64,000 bases of DNA. Source: Candidatus Mcinerneyibacterium aminivorans (GTDB taxonomy: Bacteria > Macinerneyibacteriota > Macinerneyibacteria > Macinerneyibacteriales > Macinerneyibacteriaceae). Location of the stretch: contig VSIX01000139.1 in assembly GCA_008086245.1 (NCBI GenBank), forward strand, positions 21,952 through 85,951. Direction: 5' to 3'. The notes beneath the pieces were generated by a model. It was not told the origin of the DNA, did not search any database, and saw only the letters and a program-made list of their open reading frames with translations. Below are positions 1 to 8,518 of the stretch, piece after piece; position 1 is the first letter of the stretch; each line of letters starts with the position of its first letter. The translations under genes were made by a program, and so were the position numbers.

Positions 1-585
1 GAGGCACAGATTATTGATTTTGCAGATGAAATAGCCTATTTAAATCATGATATAGATGATGGACTGGTATCTAATCTATTAAAATGGGATGAGTTAAATG
101 CTGTAAATATATGGAAAATAAAATTAAATGAAACTAAAAGAAAATATAAAACCTGTAAGAATAAAAATATTATCAAATTTAGAACGATTAGTTCCTTAAT
201 TTCATATTTTATCAATGATATAATCAAAACAACTGAAAAAAATCTAAAAAAATATAATATTAGAAACTTTGATGATTTAAAGAATATAAACAAAAAGGTA
301 GTTGAGTTTTCCAAAGAGGCTGATGAGAATAGAAAACAGCTTAAAGAATTTTTATTTGAAAAAATGTATAACCATCCAAAAGTTATGAGAATGAGGGTCT
401 CTGCAGAAAGATCTATTAAGGAGCTGTTTAAGGCATATAAAAATTATCCCAGTATTATGCCGGTAAAATATCAGAGTGAGATAGATATTATAGGGATAAA
501 TCGAACTATAGCAGATTATATATCTTCTATGACCGATAGGTCTGCTCTTGAGGAGTACAGGAGTTTATACAGTGGCGGTATATAA
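1..585 (+). CDS. dgt: dGTPase-like HD hydrolase, C-terminal part (5' end outside window)
   Basis: The reading frame is open from base 1 to the TAA at 583-585, giving 194 residues of a longer protein. The first residues (EAQIIDFADEIAYLNHDIDD) carry the HD-domain metal and catalytic segment D..AY..HD..D typical of deoxyguanosinetriphosphate triphosphohydrolase-like proteins. The tail contains the family-typical LFEKMYNHPKVMRM-like stretch. Such enzymes hydrolyse dNTPs to nucleoside and triphosphate and help control dNTP pools. The N-terminal HD residues lie upstream of the window, so completeness cannot be judged. The 3' end overlaps the start of ribD by 14 nt, so the riboflavin genes are probably translated from the same transcript. 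Confidence 0.85.
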   Translation, partial: EAQIIDFADEIAYLNHDIDDGLVSNLLKWDELNAVNIWKIKLNETKRKYKTCKNKNIIKFRTISSLISYFINDIIKTTEKNLKKYNIRNFDDLKNINKKVVEFSKEADENRKQLKEFLFEKMYNHPKVMRMRVSAERSIKELFKAYKNYPSIMPVKYQSEIDIIGINRTIADYISSMTDRSALEEYRSLYSGGI

Positions 586-1651
586 TAAGAAATTTATGAA
601 ACGGGCTTTAGAACTTGCTAAAAAAGCGGATGGAAGGGTTCAGCCTAATCCATATGTAGGGGCTGTTGTAGTGAAAGATAATAAAATAATAGGGGAGGGA
701 TATCATAAAAAATTTGGTGGTAAACATGCCGAACCTATTGCAATAGATAATGCCGGAGAAAGCTGCGAGGGGGCGGATCTATATGTTAATCTGGAGCCCT
801 GCAGTCACATGGGGAAAACGCCTCCATGCGTTGATAAAATAATTAGAAAAAAAATAAAAAGAGTATTCATTGGTATATCTGACCCCCACAAAAATGTGAA
901 GGGTGATGGGATTCTGAAATTAAAACAGGCTGGAATTGATGTGTATGTAAATATTCTTAGAGAAAAAGCTATAGAAATAAACAGAAAGTTTTTAACCCAT
1001 CTGGAAAAGAAAAGACCTTATATTTTATTGAAATATGCTATGACCCTTGATGGATACATTGCTACAGTATCGGGAGATTCTCAATGGATATCGAATGAAA
1101 AGTGCAGAAGAATAGTTCATCAAAAGAGACACAATTACCAGGGTATTCTTGTCGGGAGTTCAACAGTATTGTATGATAACCCAAGATTGTCAGCGAGAAA
1201 CAGAGAAAAGGGGTTTCAACCAAAACCTTATATCCTGGATATGGTTGGTGAAATTGATAATTTAGATTATAATGTATTTAACAGAAAGGCAGTTTTAATT
1301 ACTCCCAGTGATATTTATGATGAAAGGGGTATGGTAAAAATATATAGATTTGATAAAAAAAAGGATGATTTGAAAGATTTTATACTGGAAGTGTTTGAGA
1401 AAGGAAAACTCCATTCTTTAATGATAGAAGGAGGAGCAAAAACCTTAAGCTTTTTTATGGAAAACGGGTTGTTTGATGAGGTTAATGTTTTTATTTCTCC
1501 TAAATTTATAGGAGAAGGGGTTAATCCATTGAAATTTAATGGAATTTATAAAATAAAAGATGCAATTGAGATGAAAAATATTGAACATAAATCTGTTGGA
1601 GAAGATTTTATGCTGAAAGGGTTTAGGGAAAATGTTTACTGGATTGATTGA
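572..1651 (+). CDS. ribD: Bifunctional riboflavin deaminase/reductase RibD
   Basis: RibD carries out deamination of the pyrimidine intermediate from GTP and then reduction of its ribosyl side chain. Numbering from the GTG at 572 (359 aa), the N-terminal deaminase domain has the zinc and catalytic motif HAE (H52, E54) and PCSHMGKTPPC (about 76-86). The reductase domain begins near LLKYAMTLDGYIA. GTG at 572 is preferred because AGGAG at 559-563 lies 8 nt upstream and the product starts MAVYNKKFMKRALELA, matching the family N-terminus. A TTG at 548 and ATG at 596 are alternatives. It overlaps dgt upstream and ribE downstream (20 nt) and is the first gene of ribD-ribE-ribBA-ribH. Confidence 0.95.
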   Translation: MAVYNKKFMKRALELAKKADGRVQPNPYVGAVVVKDNKIIGEGYHKKFGGKHAEPIAIDNAGESCEGADLYVNLEPCSHMGKTPPCVDKIIRKKIKRVFIGISDPHKNVKGDGILKLKQAGIDVYVNILREKAIEINRKFLTHLEKKRPYILLKYAMTLDGYIATVSGDSQWISNEKCRRIVHQKRHNYQGILVGSSTVLYDNPRLSARNREKGFQPKPYILDMVGEIDNLDYNVFNRKAVLITPSDIYDERGMVKIYRFDKKKDDLKDFILEVFEKGKLHSLMIEGGAKTLSFFMENGLFDEVNVFISPKFIGEGVNPLKFNGIYKIKDAIEMKNIEHKSVGEDFMLKGFRENVYWID

Positions 1652-2264
1652 AACAATAGGTATTCTAAGAGATACAAAAAAATTCTCCAATAAATTACTT
1701 GCAGGCATAGAGATAGAAAATTTTGAATCTGTAAAAACTGGAGATTCAATATCCTGTAATGGTGTGTGTTCAACTGTAGCAAAAATAGAGAATAATATTT
1801 ATTATTTTGAATATATGGCTGAAACTCTGGATAAGACTTATTTTGATGGATTAAAAAGGAACCAGAAAGTAAACATAGAGAGAGCCTTAATCTCAAACGG
1901 CCGTTTTGATGGTCATTTTGTACAGGGGCATGTAGATGAAGTTGGAAAAATAAAAAATATTTATAAAAAAAACAACAATATCAGCTTCCAGATTTCCTAC
2001 AGCAGTAAATTTGATAATTATATCATAAAAAAAGGATCCATTGCAGTTGATGGAGTTAGTTTGACAGTTGCTGATGTTAAAAAAGAATCTTTTAAGGTTA
2101 GTTTGATATCACATACATTTGAAAATACAAATTTCAAAAATAAAAATATTGGTGATCCGGTTAACCTGGAGTATGATTTAATTGGTAAATATCTGCATAA
2201 ATTTTATCAAAATTCAAAGAATGAAAATAGTTCAAATATTAGGGAGGTTCTAAAAGAATGGTAA
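1632..2264 (+). CDS. ribE: Riboflavin synthase alpha subunit
   Basis: Converts two molecules of 6,7-dimethyl-8-ribityllumazine to riboflavin plus the diaminopyrimidine. The 210-aa product begins MFTGLIETIG and shows the two tandem lumazine-binding halves of the family. The first carries NGVCSTV and GRFDGHFVQGHVDEVG, the second repeats the pattern as VDGVSLTVADV and SHTFENTNF. Length is normal. It overlaps ribD by 20 nt and ribBA by 7 nt, a tightly coupled operon. Some genomes call this gene ribC. Confidence 0.96.
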   Translation: MFTGLIETIGILRDTKKFSNKLLAGIEIENFESVKTGDSISCNGVCSTVAKIENNIYYFEYMAETLDKTYFDGLKRNQKVNIERALISNGRFDGHFVQGHVDEVGKIKNIYKKNNNISFQISYSSKFDNYIIKKGSIAVDGVSLTVADVKKESFKVSLISHTFENTNFKNKNIGDPVNLEYDLIGKYLHKFYQNSKNENSSNIREVLKEW

Positions 2265-3475
2265 TGGAAAGAGATATAAGTTCTATAGAAAAGGCCATAA
2301 ATGAGTTTCAAAGAGGCAATATGATAATCGTGGTAGATGATGAAGACAGGGAGAATGAAGGGGATTTAATAATCCCTGCTGAAAAGGTTACCCCCGAAGA
2401 TATAAATTTTATGACCAAGTACGGGAGGGGACTTGTTTGTTTATCGTTAACCGAAAAAAGAATAAATAAGCTTGGATTAAAAATGATGACAGAAGATAAC
2501 GAATCAATGCATGATACGGCCTTTACACAATCAATTGAAGCCAAACATGGAGTAACCACCGGAATTTCTGCTTATGATAGGTCTCATACAATAAAAACAG
2601 CTATTAAGGATAATGTTTCAAAAGATGAAATTGTTGTTCCGGGTCATATTTTTCCATTAAAGGCCAAGCCGGGAGGTGTGCTGGAGAGAGCCGGTCATAC
2701 TGAGGCAGCTGTAGATTTAACAAAACTTGCCGGACTTAAGCCATCTGGAGTAATATGCGAGATTATGGATGAAGATGGAACTATGATGAGGCTGCCAAAA
2801 TTAAAAAAATATGCCGCAGAACATGATTTAATAATAATAACAATAGCAGATTTGATACAATATAGATTAAAAAGAGATAAGTTTATGAAAAGAAAGGCAA
2901 AGGCGGATTTGCCAACAGAATACGGTCAATTCAAAATTTATGGTTATGAAAATGAAATTAATAAAAAGGAACATGTGGCCCTGGTTAAAGGTAATGTAAA
3001 TACTGATGAACCGGTACTTGTTAGGGTTCATTCAGAATGCTTAACCGGCGATGCATTTGGCAGTCAAAAATGTGATTGTGGAAATCAGCTTCATATTGCT
3101 ATGGAAATGATAGAAAAAGAAAATAGGGGAGTTTTGATATATTTAAGACAGGAGGGAAGAGGCATAGGTCTTCTCAATAAAATTAAGGCTTATCATCTTC
3201 AGGATAAAGGAATGGACACTGTAGAGGCGAATGTGGCTCTGGGGTTTCCCCCGGATTTGAGAAATTACGGTATTGGTGCACAGATATTAAGTGATTTGGG
3301 AGTAAAAAAGATTAAACTTTTAACCAACAATCCCAAAAAATTAGTCGGTTTATCCGGTTATGGAATGGAAATTCTTGAAAGAATTCCCCTTCAGGGAAAA
3401 GTTTGTAAACACAACATTGATTATATAAAAACAAAAAAAGAAAAAATGGGACATATGATAGAAGATGTTGATTGA
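2258..3475 (+). CDS. ribBA: 3,4-dihydroxy-2-butanone-4-phosphate synthase / GTP cyclohydrolase II
   Basis: A fusion of the two enzymes that start the two branches of riboflavin synthesis. Residues about 1-205 are the DHBP synthase domain (VDDEDRENEGDLI, then HTEAAVDL). Residues about 210-400 are GTP cyclohydrolase II, with the zinc ligands in HSECLTGDAFGSQKCDCGNQL-like sequence and the catalytic LRQEGRGIGL. Length (405 aa) is typical. GGGAGG at 2242-2247 precedes the ATG, which overlaps the ribE stop. Both domains look intact. Confidence 0.97.
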   Translation: MVMERDISSIEKAINEFQRGNMIIVVDDEDRENEGDLIIPAEKVTPEDINFMTKYGRGLVCLSLTEKRINKLGLKMMTEDNESMHDTAFTQSIEAKHGVTTGISAYDRSHTIKTAIKDNVSKDEIVVPGHIFPLKAKPGGVLERAGHTEAAVDLTKLAGLKPSGVICEIMDEDGTMMRLPKLKKYAAEHDLIIITIADLIQYRLKRDKFMKRKAKADLPTEYGQFKIYGYENEINKKEHVALVKGNVNTDEPVLVRVHSECLTGDAFGSQKCDCGNQLHIAMEMIEKENRGVLIYLRQEGRGIGLLNKIKAYHLQDKGMDTVEANVALGFPPDLRNYGIGAQILSDLGVKKIKLLTNNPKKLVGLSGYGMEILERIPLQGKVCKHNIDYIKTKKEKMGHMIEDVD

Positions 3476-3495
3476 ATAAATTTAAGGAGGTAAAT

Positions 3496-3957
3496 ATGAA
3501 TATAATTGAGGGTAATTTACTTGCAAAAGACAGGAAAATTGCTATAATAGTATCTAGATTTAATGAATTTATTAATAATAAGCTGCTTGAAGGAGCCAGA
3601 GATTGTATAAATAGACATGAAGGAAATGATGAGTTAATTGATGTTTATTATGTGCCGGGAGCGTTTGAAATACCATATCTTTTGAGAAAAATAGTTGATA
3701 AGGATAAATATGATGGCATTATCTGTCTTGGAACGGTTATTCGAGGTGAAACTCCTCATTTTAATTATGTTGCTTCTGAAGTATCAAAAGGGATTGCTAA
3801 AATAAGTATGGAGGGGAAACTTCCAGTAACTTATGGTATTTTAACTACCGACACAATCGAGCAGGCGATTGAAAGAGCAGGAACTAAAATGGGTAATAAA
3901 GGATGGGATGCCGCTATATCCCTTCTTGAATTGATGGATTTGAAAGAAAAAATTTAA
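3496..3957 (+). CDS. ribH: Lumazine synthase (riboflavin synthase beta subunit)
   Basis: Condenses the RibD/RibA-branch pyrimidine with dihydroxybutanone phosphate to give dimethylribityllumazine. The 153-aa product starts MNIIEGNLLAKDRKIAIIVSR, has the ligand motifs SRFNEF, VPGAFEIP and GTVIRGETPHFNYV, and the C-terminal helix EQAIERAGTKMGNKG. The ATG at 3496 is chosen over an in-frame upstream start because AAGGAGG at 3484-3490 sits 5 nt before it. Last enzyme of the rib cluster, followed 10 nt later by nusB. Confidence 0.96.
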   Translation: MNIIEGNLLAKDRKIAIIVSRFNEFINNKLLEGARDCINRHEGNDELIDVYYVPGAFEIPYLLRKIVDKDKYDGIICLGTVIRGETPHFNYVASEVSKGIAKISMEGKLPVTYGILTTDTIEQAIERAGTKMGNKGWDAAISLLELMDLKEKI

Positions 3958-3967
3958 TGGAAGAAAT

Positions 3968-4387
3968 ATGGTTGTAGATAAATCAATAATAAAGTATAAA
4001 AAAATTGCCAGGGAATATGCGCTGCAGGCGCTTTACAATTATCTGTTTAATAATTACAAGGATAGAAAGCATTTCATAAGAGATTTCTATCAATATTTAG
4101 CTCCAGACCTTAATGACAAATCAAAAATATATTTTGAAAAAATATTTCATGGAACTATAAAAAACCTGGATAATATTAATAAATATATTTCTAAATATTT
4201 TAAGGGGAATTTTGATAATTTAAATGTTATTGAAAAAGCAATAATTTATTTTTCTATTCATCAGATGATTTATATGAAAGAGGATAAAAAACTTGTTATT
4301 TCTGAGAGTTTGCGAATAAGCGATAAATTTATTGGGAAACTCTTTTCAAAAAAACTGAATGCTTTTTTGGACAAAGTAGAAAATTAG
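3968..4387 (+). CDS. nusB: Transcription antitermination factor NusB
   Basis: A 139-aa, mostly helical protein. It begins with REYALQALYNYLF, the NusB pattern R..A.Q.LY, and ends with NVIEKAIIYFSIHQMIYM...LVISESLRISDKF, which matches the second conserved part of the fold. NusB with NusE (S10) binds boxA RNA and supports rRNA antitermination. The ribH-nusB neighbourhood is seen in many bacteria and supports the call, since the sequence is divergent. Confidence 0.85.
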   Translation: MVVDKSIIKYKKIAREYALQALYNYLFNNYKDRKHFIRDFYQYLAPDLNDKSKIYFEKIFHGTIKNLDNINKYISKYFKGNFDNLNVIEKAIIYFSIHQMIYMKEDKKLVISESLRISDKFIGKLFSKKLNAFLDKVEN

Positions 4388-4399
4388 AGCAGGAGAATT

Positions 4400-5197
4400 A
4401 TGAAATTTGCGATTATTTCCGATATTCATGGTAACTATGAAGCATTTAAATCCTTATTAATGAATTTAAAAGAGAAAGATATCAATCATATAATTAATCT
4501 TGGGGATATTGTGGGATATGGTGCAGATCCTATAAAATGTATTGAAACTATTATGTATATGAATGGAGAGGAAGTTTCGAATCTGGATCGCAATGAAAAA
4601 AGAATAGCAACGGGATTCCGGATAAAAAATATTATGGGGAACCATGATTCGGCAGTTGTTAACTTTACCGATGTTAGGTTTTTTAACAGAATGGCATATG
4701 AAGCCATAATTTGGACAAAAGAACAGCTGAAGCATGAACATAAATCCTTTTTAAAAAAAATACAGTTATCGCATCAAATAAATGAAAAATATTACTTTTA
4801 TCACTCAACCCCTACAGAAATTGAAGAATGGAATTATATCCATGATAAATCTCTTGCAAAATATTATTTTAATAAACTGGAAAAAAAATATATTTTTGTA
4901 GGACACACCCATAGTCTAAGATTTTTTATTTTTAGAGAAGATAATGATAAAATTATAGATGTTTATCCCGAAAAAAAGATCTGGGAGTTAATTGAAGGAT
5001 ATAAATATATACTTAATCCTGGGAGTATTGGACAGCCCCGGGATGGGAATTTTATGCCATCCTACTTGATCCTTGATACTAAAAGGAATAAAGTGCATGT
5101 AGAAAGATATGAATACGATGTCAATACTGCTATGAAAAAGATTACTGATGCGGGCCTGCCTTATTTCCTTGCAGAAAGATTAAGAGTTGGCAAATAA
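4400..5197 (+). CDS. Calcineurin-like phosphoesterase, YfcE/MJ0936-type
   Basis: The 265-aa protein has the full metallophosphoesterase metal-site set: SDIHGN near the N-terminus, LGDIVGYG, MGNHD, a histidine in YHSTP and VGHTHS, then LNPGSIGQPRDG. That last motif is typical of the YfcE/MJ0936 phosphodiesterase group. The physiological substrate cannot be told from sequence. It follows nusB with a 12-nt gap and precedes the OmpA-family gene by 16 nt, so co-transcription is likely. Confidence 0.85.
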   Translation: MKFAIISDIHGNYEAFKSLLMNLKEKDINHIINLGDIVGYGADPIKCIETIMYMNGEEVSNLDRNEKRIATGFRIKNIMGNHDSAVVNFTDVRFFNRMAYEAIIWTKEQLKHEHKSFLKKIQLSHQINEKYYFYHSTPTEIEEWNYIHDKSLAKYYFNKLEKKYIFVGHTHSLRFFIFREDNDKIIDVYPEKKIWELIEGYKYILNPGSIGQPRDGNFMPSYLILDTKRNKVHVERYEYDVNTAMKKITDAGLPYFLAERLRVGK

Positions 5198-5213
5198 ATC
5201 GAAAGGGGGATTT

Positions 5214-7349
5214 ATGAAGAAGATTTTAATAATGATTGTTTTTATGTCAATTGTGTTTACACCGTTAATGGCAAAAGATGGAGAACTACAAACTTCCTAT
5301 TTATATGAAAATACAAGATTATTGCAAATGGATGGATATTCTTTTGGTATGGGTGGTGCTTCCGTTGGTGTTTTAGGAAAATCTTTTAATTTAAACAACC
5401 ATGCCAAAGATGCATTTTTGAGAGGTTTCGATGTTTCGGCGGGTATGAATATGCTTTATTACAATGATTATTTCGAAAGTTATACGGCCCAGAGTTATTT
5501 TGGCAGTATAAATTTTCCATTAAAAGACTGGTTTATGGTTAATATAACTGGAATAAATAATTATCTACTTCTACCTAAAAGAGATGTCGCTAATCAGTGG
5601 GACTCGCTGGAACTTACAAAAAATTATTCTTCTACTTTGTTTTTTACTCTGGCTAGAAAAGTAAACTTAACTCCTAAGACACAGCTTGGGCTCGGGTTTA
5701 CCGGTAAATATGTGGATCAAACAGTTCTGTTTGATTATAGAAGTGATTATGTAGTACTGGAGGATGCTCCTGGAAAATATACATTGGGTAAAGGATTTGG
5801 AGCGGATGTTTCAATGATTGCAAGGTTTCAGCTTGGAAGCAGCACATATTTTAATATGGGAGGCTCCCTTATTGATGTTGTTGCTCCTCTTAATGTAGTA
5901 ATGGGTAAATATTTTGGTGCAGGACTTGAGATTAATCATGTTTTATTTTATAAAAATGCGAAATTGAATCTTGCAGGAGATTATCTAATAAACCATTCAG
6001 ATTCTACCAGAATGAGTTTTGGAATAGAGGAATGGATATTAAATGAAAGACTGGCTTTGCGTTTGGGTTTTGTGGATACAAAAATTACAGCTATGGATAA
6101 CAAAAAAGCGTTTACCTATGACCCGGATGGGGCTATAAATTCTGTATATAATGATTATGATAGTTTGAATTTAGGATATAATCTTTATAACCCTAAAGAA
6201 CAGATAACTATGGGGCTGGGATTTAAAGCCGGTGGCTTTGAAGCTAACTTTTCATATGCTTTAGGTAGTGAATATACTGGCAACTCAATGAGCTTTGATA
6301 TCGCCTACACCGGAGAAGAAGTTAAAAAATCAACCTATAAATTTGAACCTAAAATAGAGCTTCAATCCAACTATAAATATTTTTCACCTAACGGAGATGG
6401 CAAAAGGGATCAGGTTATATTTTTTATGAATCCTAAGAACATTGAGGAAATTGGGAAATGGAAACTTGAAATTTACAATAGTTCAGCGGATTTGGTTAAA
6501 GGCTTTAAAGGCAAGAAATCAGTACCCAAGCAAATTACATGGGATGGAAAAGATAAAAATAACAAAACACTACCTGATGGTGAATATTATGCTTTAACAG
6601 AAATTGAAGATATATACGGGAATGTTGGTAGCTCACAAAAAGTAAAATTTAAAATTATGAAGAAATCACCAAGTGTAGATTTGACTTTTATGCCCGACAA
6701 ACTTCATCCTGGTTCAGAAAAGTTTAAATTTATGGTAACTCAAATGGAGTCAGTTGAAATAATAAAAACTAAAATTGTAATTATGAAAGAAGACGAAAAA
6801 ATTGATGAAATTACATATGATGGGTTCAAGGATTCTTTTAAATGGAACGGGATATACGGGGATAACAATTATCCAGAAAAGGGCGAAGAGCTTACTGCTT
6901 ATTGTGAACTAACAGATAACGCCGGAAATACGGGAAAAAGTGTTCTTGTTAATATTCCAGTTGGTGAAAAAGTAGTTGAGGAAGATAAAAAAGAAGTAAA
7001 AATGCCAGAAATATTCATTGCAGCAAGAATAAGATTTGCTACAAGTTCATCAAAGCTTCCGTCAAGTGCAAAAGAAGAACTTGATGAGGTAGTTGAAATG
7101 TTGAACAAAAAGAAACAATTGAAGATTAGAATAGAAGGACATACTGATAGCCGAGGTGCTGCACAGACAAATTATAAATTATCTTTAGATAGGGCAAATG
7201 TGGTTAAGGAATATCTTATCGATGAAGGCGTTCCGGAAGATAGAATGGTAGTAGTAGGATATGGAGAAGATATGCCTATTGATAGCAATAACACTGAAAA
7301 AGGAAGAAAAAATAATAGAAGAGTAGATGTTATAGTAATTTCTGATTAA
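5214..7349 (+). CDS. OmpA-family outer-membrane protein with beta-barrel and FlgD/CHU-type Ig domain
   Basis: A 711-aa exported protein in three parts. After a signal peptide (MKKILIMIVFMSIVFTPLMA), residues to about 375 form an aromatic, strand-rich region with a GMGGASVGVLG motif, resembling PorV/PorQ-like barrels. Residues about 385-620 hold FlgD-type Ig-like sequence (FSPNGDGKRDQVIFF, then WDGKDKNNKTLPDGEYY). The last about 110 residues are an OmpA peptidoglycan-binding domain (IEGHTDSRGAAQTNYKLSL...GRKNNRRVDV). The ATG at 5214 follows AAGGGGG at 5202-5209. Likely links the outer membrane to peptidoglycan; any additional role is unknown. Last gene of the rib/nusB run, ending at a hairpin terminator. 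Confidence 0.85.
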   Translation: MKKILIMIVFMSIVFTPLMAKDGELQTSYLYENTRLLQMDGYSFGMGGASVGVLGKSFNLNNHAKDAFLRGFDVSAGMNMLYYNDYFESYTAQSYFGSINFPLKDWFMVNITGINNYLLLPKRDVANQWDSLELTKNYSSTLFFTLARKVNLTPKTQLGLGFTGKYVDQTVLFDYRSDYVVLEDAPGKYTLGKGFGADVSMIARFQLGSSTYFNMGGSLIDVVAPLNVVMGKYFGAGLEINHVLFYKNAKLNLAGDYLINHSDSTRMSFGIEEWILNERLALRLGFVDTKITAMDNKKAFTYDPDGAINSVYNDYDSLNLGYNLYNPKEQITMGLGFKAGGFEANFSYALGSEYTGNSMSFDIAYTGEEVKKSTYKFEPKIELQSNYKYFSPNGDGKRDQVIFFMNPKNIEEIGKWKLEIYNSSADLVKGFKGKKSVPKQITWDGKDKNNKTLPDGEYYALTEIEDIYGNVGSSQKVKFKIMKKSPSVDLTFMPDKLHPGSEKFKFMVTQMESVEIIKTKIVIMKEDEKIDEITYDGFKDSFKWNGIYGDNNYPEKGEELTAYCELTDNAGNTGKSVLVNIPVGEKVVEEDKKEVKMPEIFIAARIRFATSSSKLPSSAKEELDEVVEMLNKKKQLKIRIEGHTDSRGAAQTNYKLSLDRANVVKEYLIDEGVPEDRMVVVGYGEDMPIDSNNTEKGRKNNRRVDVIVISD

Positions 7350-7360
7350 TAAATATAATA

Positions 7361-7391
7361 AAAACAGCCCGTAATGTTACGGGCTGTTTTT
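7361..7391. terminator. Bidirectional intrinsic terminator between convergent genes
   Basis: A perfect 14-bp inverted repeat, AAAACAGCCCGTAA against TTACGGGCTGTTTT, with A and T runs at its edges so that it can work on both strands. It ends the OmpA gene on the plus strand. Its right arm also encodes the last codons and stop (7377-7379) of the minus-strand DUF4388 gene. Confidence 0.9.
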
Positions 7392-8516
7392 ATAAAAAGT
7401 AATTTTGATATCATCCGGAGTATCAATTTGGGTATCTTTCCCTCCGGAAATAATTTGATTATCTTTTATTATTATTTTATTTCCCCAGCTGTCATTTTCC
7501 GGGTAATTCATAAGGTTGTTTTCTTTATAGTATTTTATAATCTCAAGGATATTTTCTGTTTGTCCGGTTTTGATTGATGTTGAAGAATATTTATTTGTAA
7601 AAATGTTTAAATAAGAATTATCATAAATTAAATTTGTTAAAAAGATATAAACAAAAATCAGGAAAATAATTACCGGGATAACTTCTTCTAAAGTAGTTAG
7701 AATTCTTTGAAAAAAAATGTTTTTGATATTTTTGGATTGATCTTCTGCTTTTATTTCTTCTGCCGTGTCATTTTCTTCAACCTGGTCTGAATCTTTTCCT
7801 GTTTCACTTTTTTGGAATTCAATTACATCTCTATCCAGAAAGGAGGATAGAATGCTGAGAAAATTAATAGGACTGACAATTGATGTTTTGTTTATTACTT
7901 CTATGATATTATAATTATTATATCTAATAAGGTTAAAAATTTTCTTTTCTTCAGGGTTTAAAGGACCTGAAAGGTTGTTTTTTATTTTAATTTTATCTGT
8001 ATAATCGATATTGAAATCCTCAAATGTTTGCAGGTTTTGTTTAATTTTTTCCTGAATATTAATTATTTGCTTCAGGGTTATTGAATAAGGAATTTGCGGA
8101 GTTCTTTCCGGGAGTTTTCCCTCCTGGAAATTGATTTTCTTATTAGTTATTGTATTTAGCAGAAATATTATATATTGAATTTTATATTTGAAAAGCTGAA
8201 AAAGTGTTATTTGATCAATAGTATTTCTTTCAAGAAATATATCCCCTAAAAAACTTTCTGGATTATTTTCCTGTTCCTTGAGTGCTTCTTTTAATTCTTT
8301 TTCTGTTATATGTTTATAATTAAGCAGTATTTGACCCAGAAGTTTGCTATTTTCGGATGGTTCTATTTCGATAAAGACGATTTCCCCGCTTGCGAAATAA
8401 AGATAAAAATTTTTATTATTTTCTTTTCTTGGGGTAATGATTTCCAGTGTGCCGGATTTGTTATTTAGAGCAATTTCTTCTAGGATATTAATTATATCAT
8501 TATTTTTTTCATTCAT
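7377..8516 (-). CDS. DUF4388 (PATAN)-domain membrane protein with pseudopilin-like C-terminus
   Basis: A 379-aa protein of unknown function. Residues about 8-120 fit the DUF4388/PATAN pattern (LNNKSGTLEI..., FYLYFASGEIVFIEIE, LLGQILLNYKHITEKELKEAL, SFLGDIFLERNTI). A second helical part and an acidic linker (about 245-265) lead to one membrane segment (about 283-305, VIPVIIFLIFVYIFLTNLIY). The tail, with DSWGNKI and SGGKDTQIDTPDDI, resembles the calcium-binding C-terminus of type II secretion major pseudopilins (SxGxDxxxGTxDDI). It starts 2 nt after the TPR gene, preceded by GAAGG, so the two are one unit. Domain names come from pattern recognition. Confidence 0.65.
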   Translation of the reverse strand: MNEKNNDIINILEEIALNNKSGTLEIITPRKENNKNFYLYFASGEIVFIEIEPSENSKLLGQILLNYKHITEKELKEALKEQENNPESFLGDIFLERNTIDQITLFQLFKYKIQYIIFLLNTITNKKINFQEGKLPERTPQIPYSITLKQIINIQEKIKQNLQTFEDFNIDYTDKIKIKNNLSGPLNPEEKKIFNLIRYNNYNIIEVINKTSIVSPINFLSILSSFLDRDVIEFQKSETGKDSDQVEENDTAEEIKAEDQSKNIKNIFFQRILTTLEEVIPVIIFLIFVYIFLTNLIYDNSYLNIFTNKYSSTSIKTGQTENILEIIKYYKENNLMNYPENDSWGNKIIIKDNQIISGGKDTQIDTPDDIKITFYKNSP

Positions 8517-8518
8517 TA

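Noticed and set aside
1-572. FMN riboswitch upstream of ribD
   Set aside because: ribD starts inside the end of the dGTPase gene, and no RFN-like conserved blocks are seen. Any FMN control would lie outside the window.
7374-7577. 67-aa plus-strand frame after the OmpA gene
   Set aside because: It begins inside the terminator hairpin and is antisense to the DUF4388 gene.
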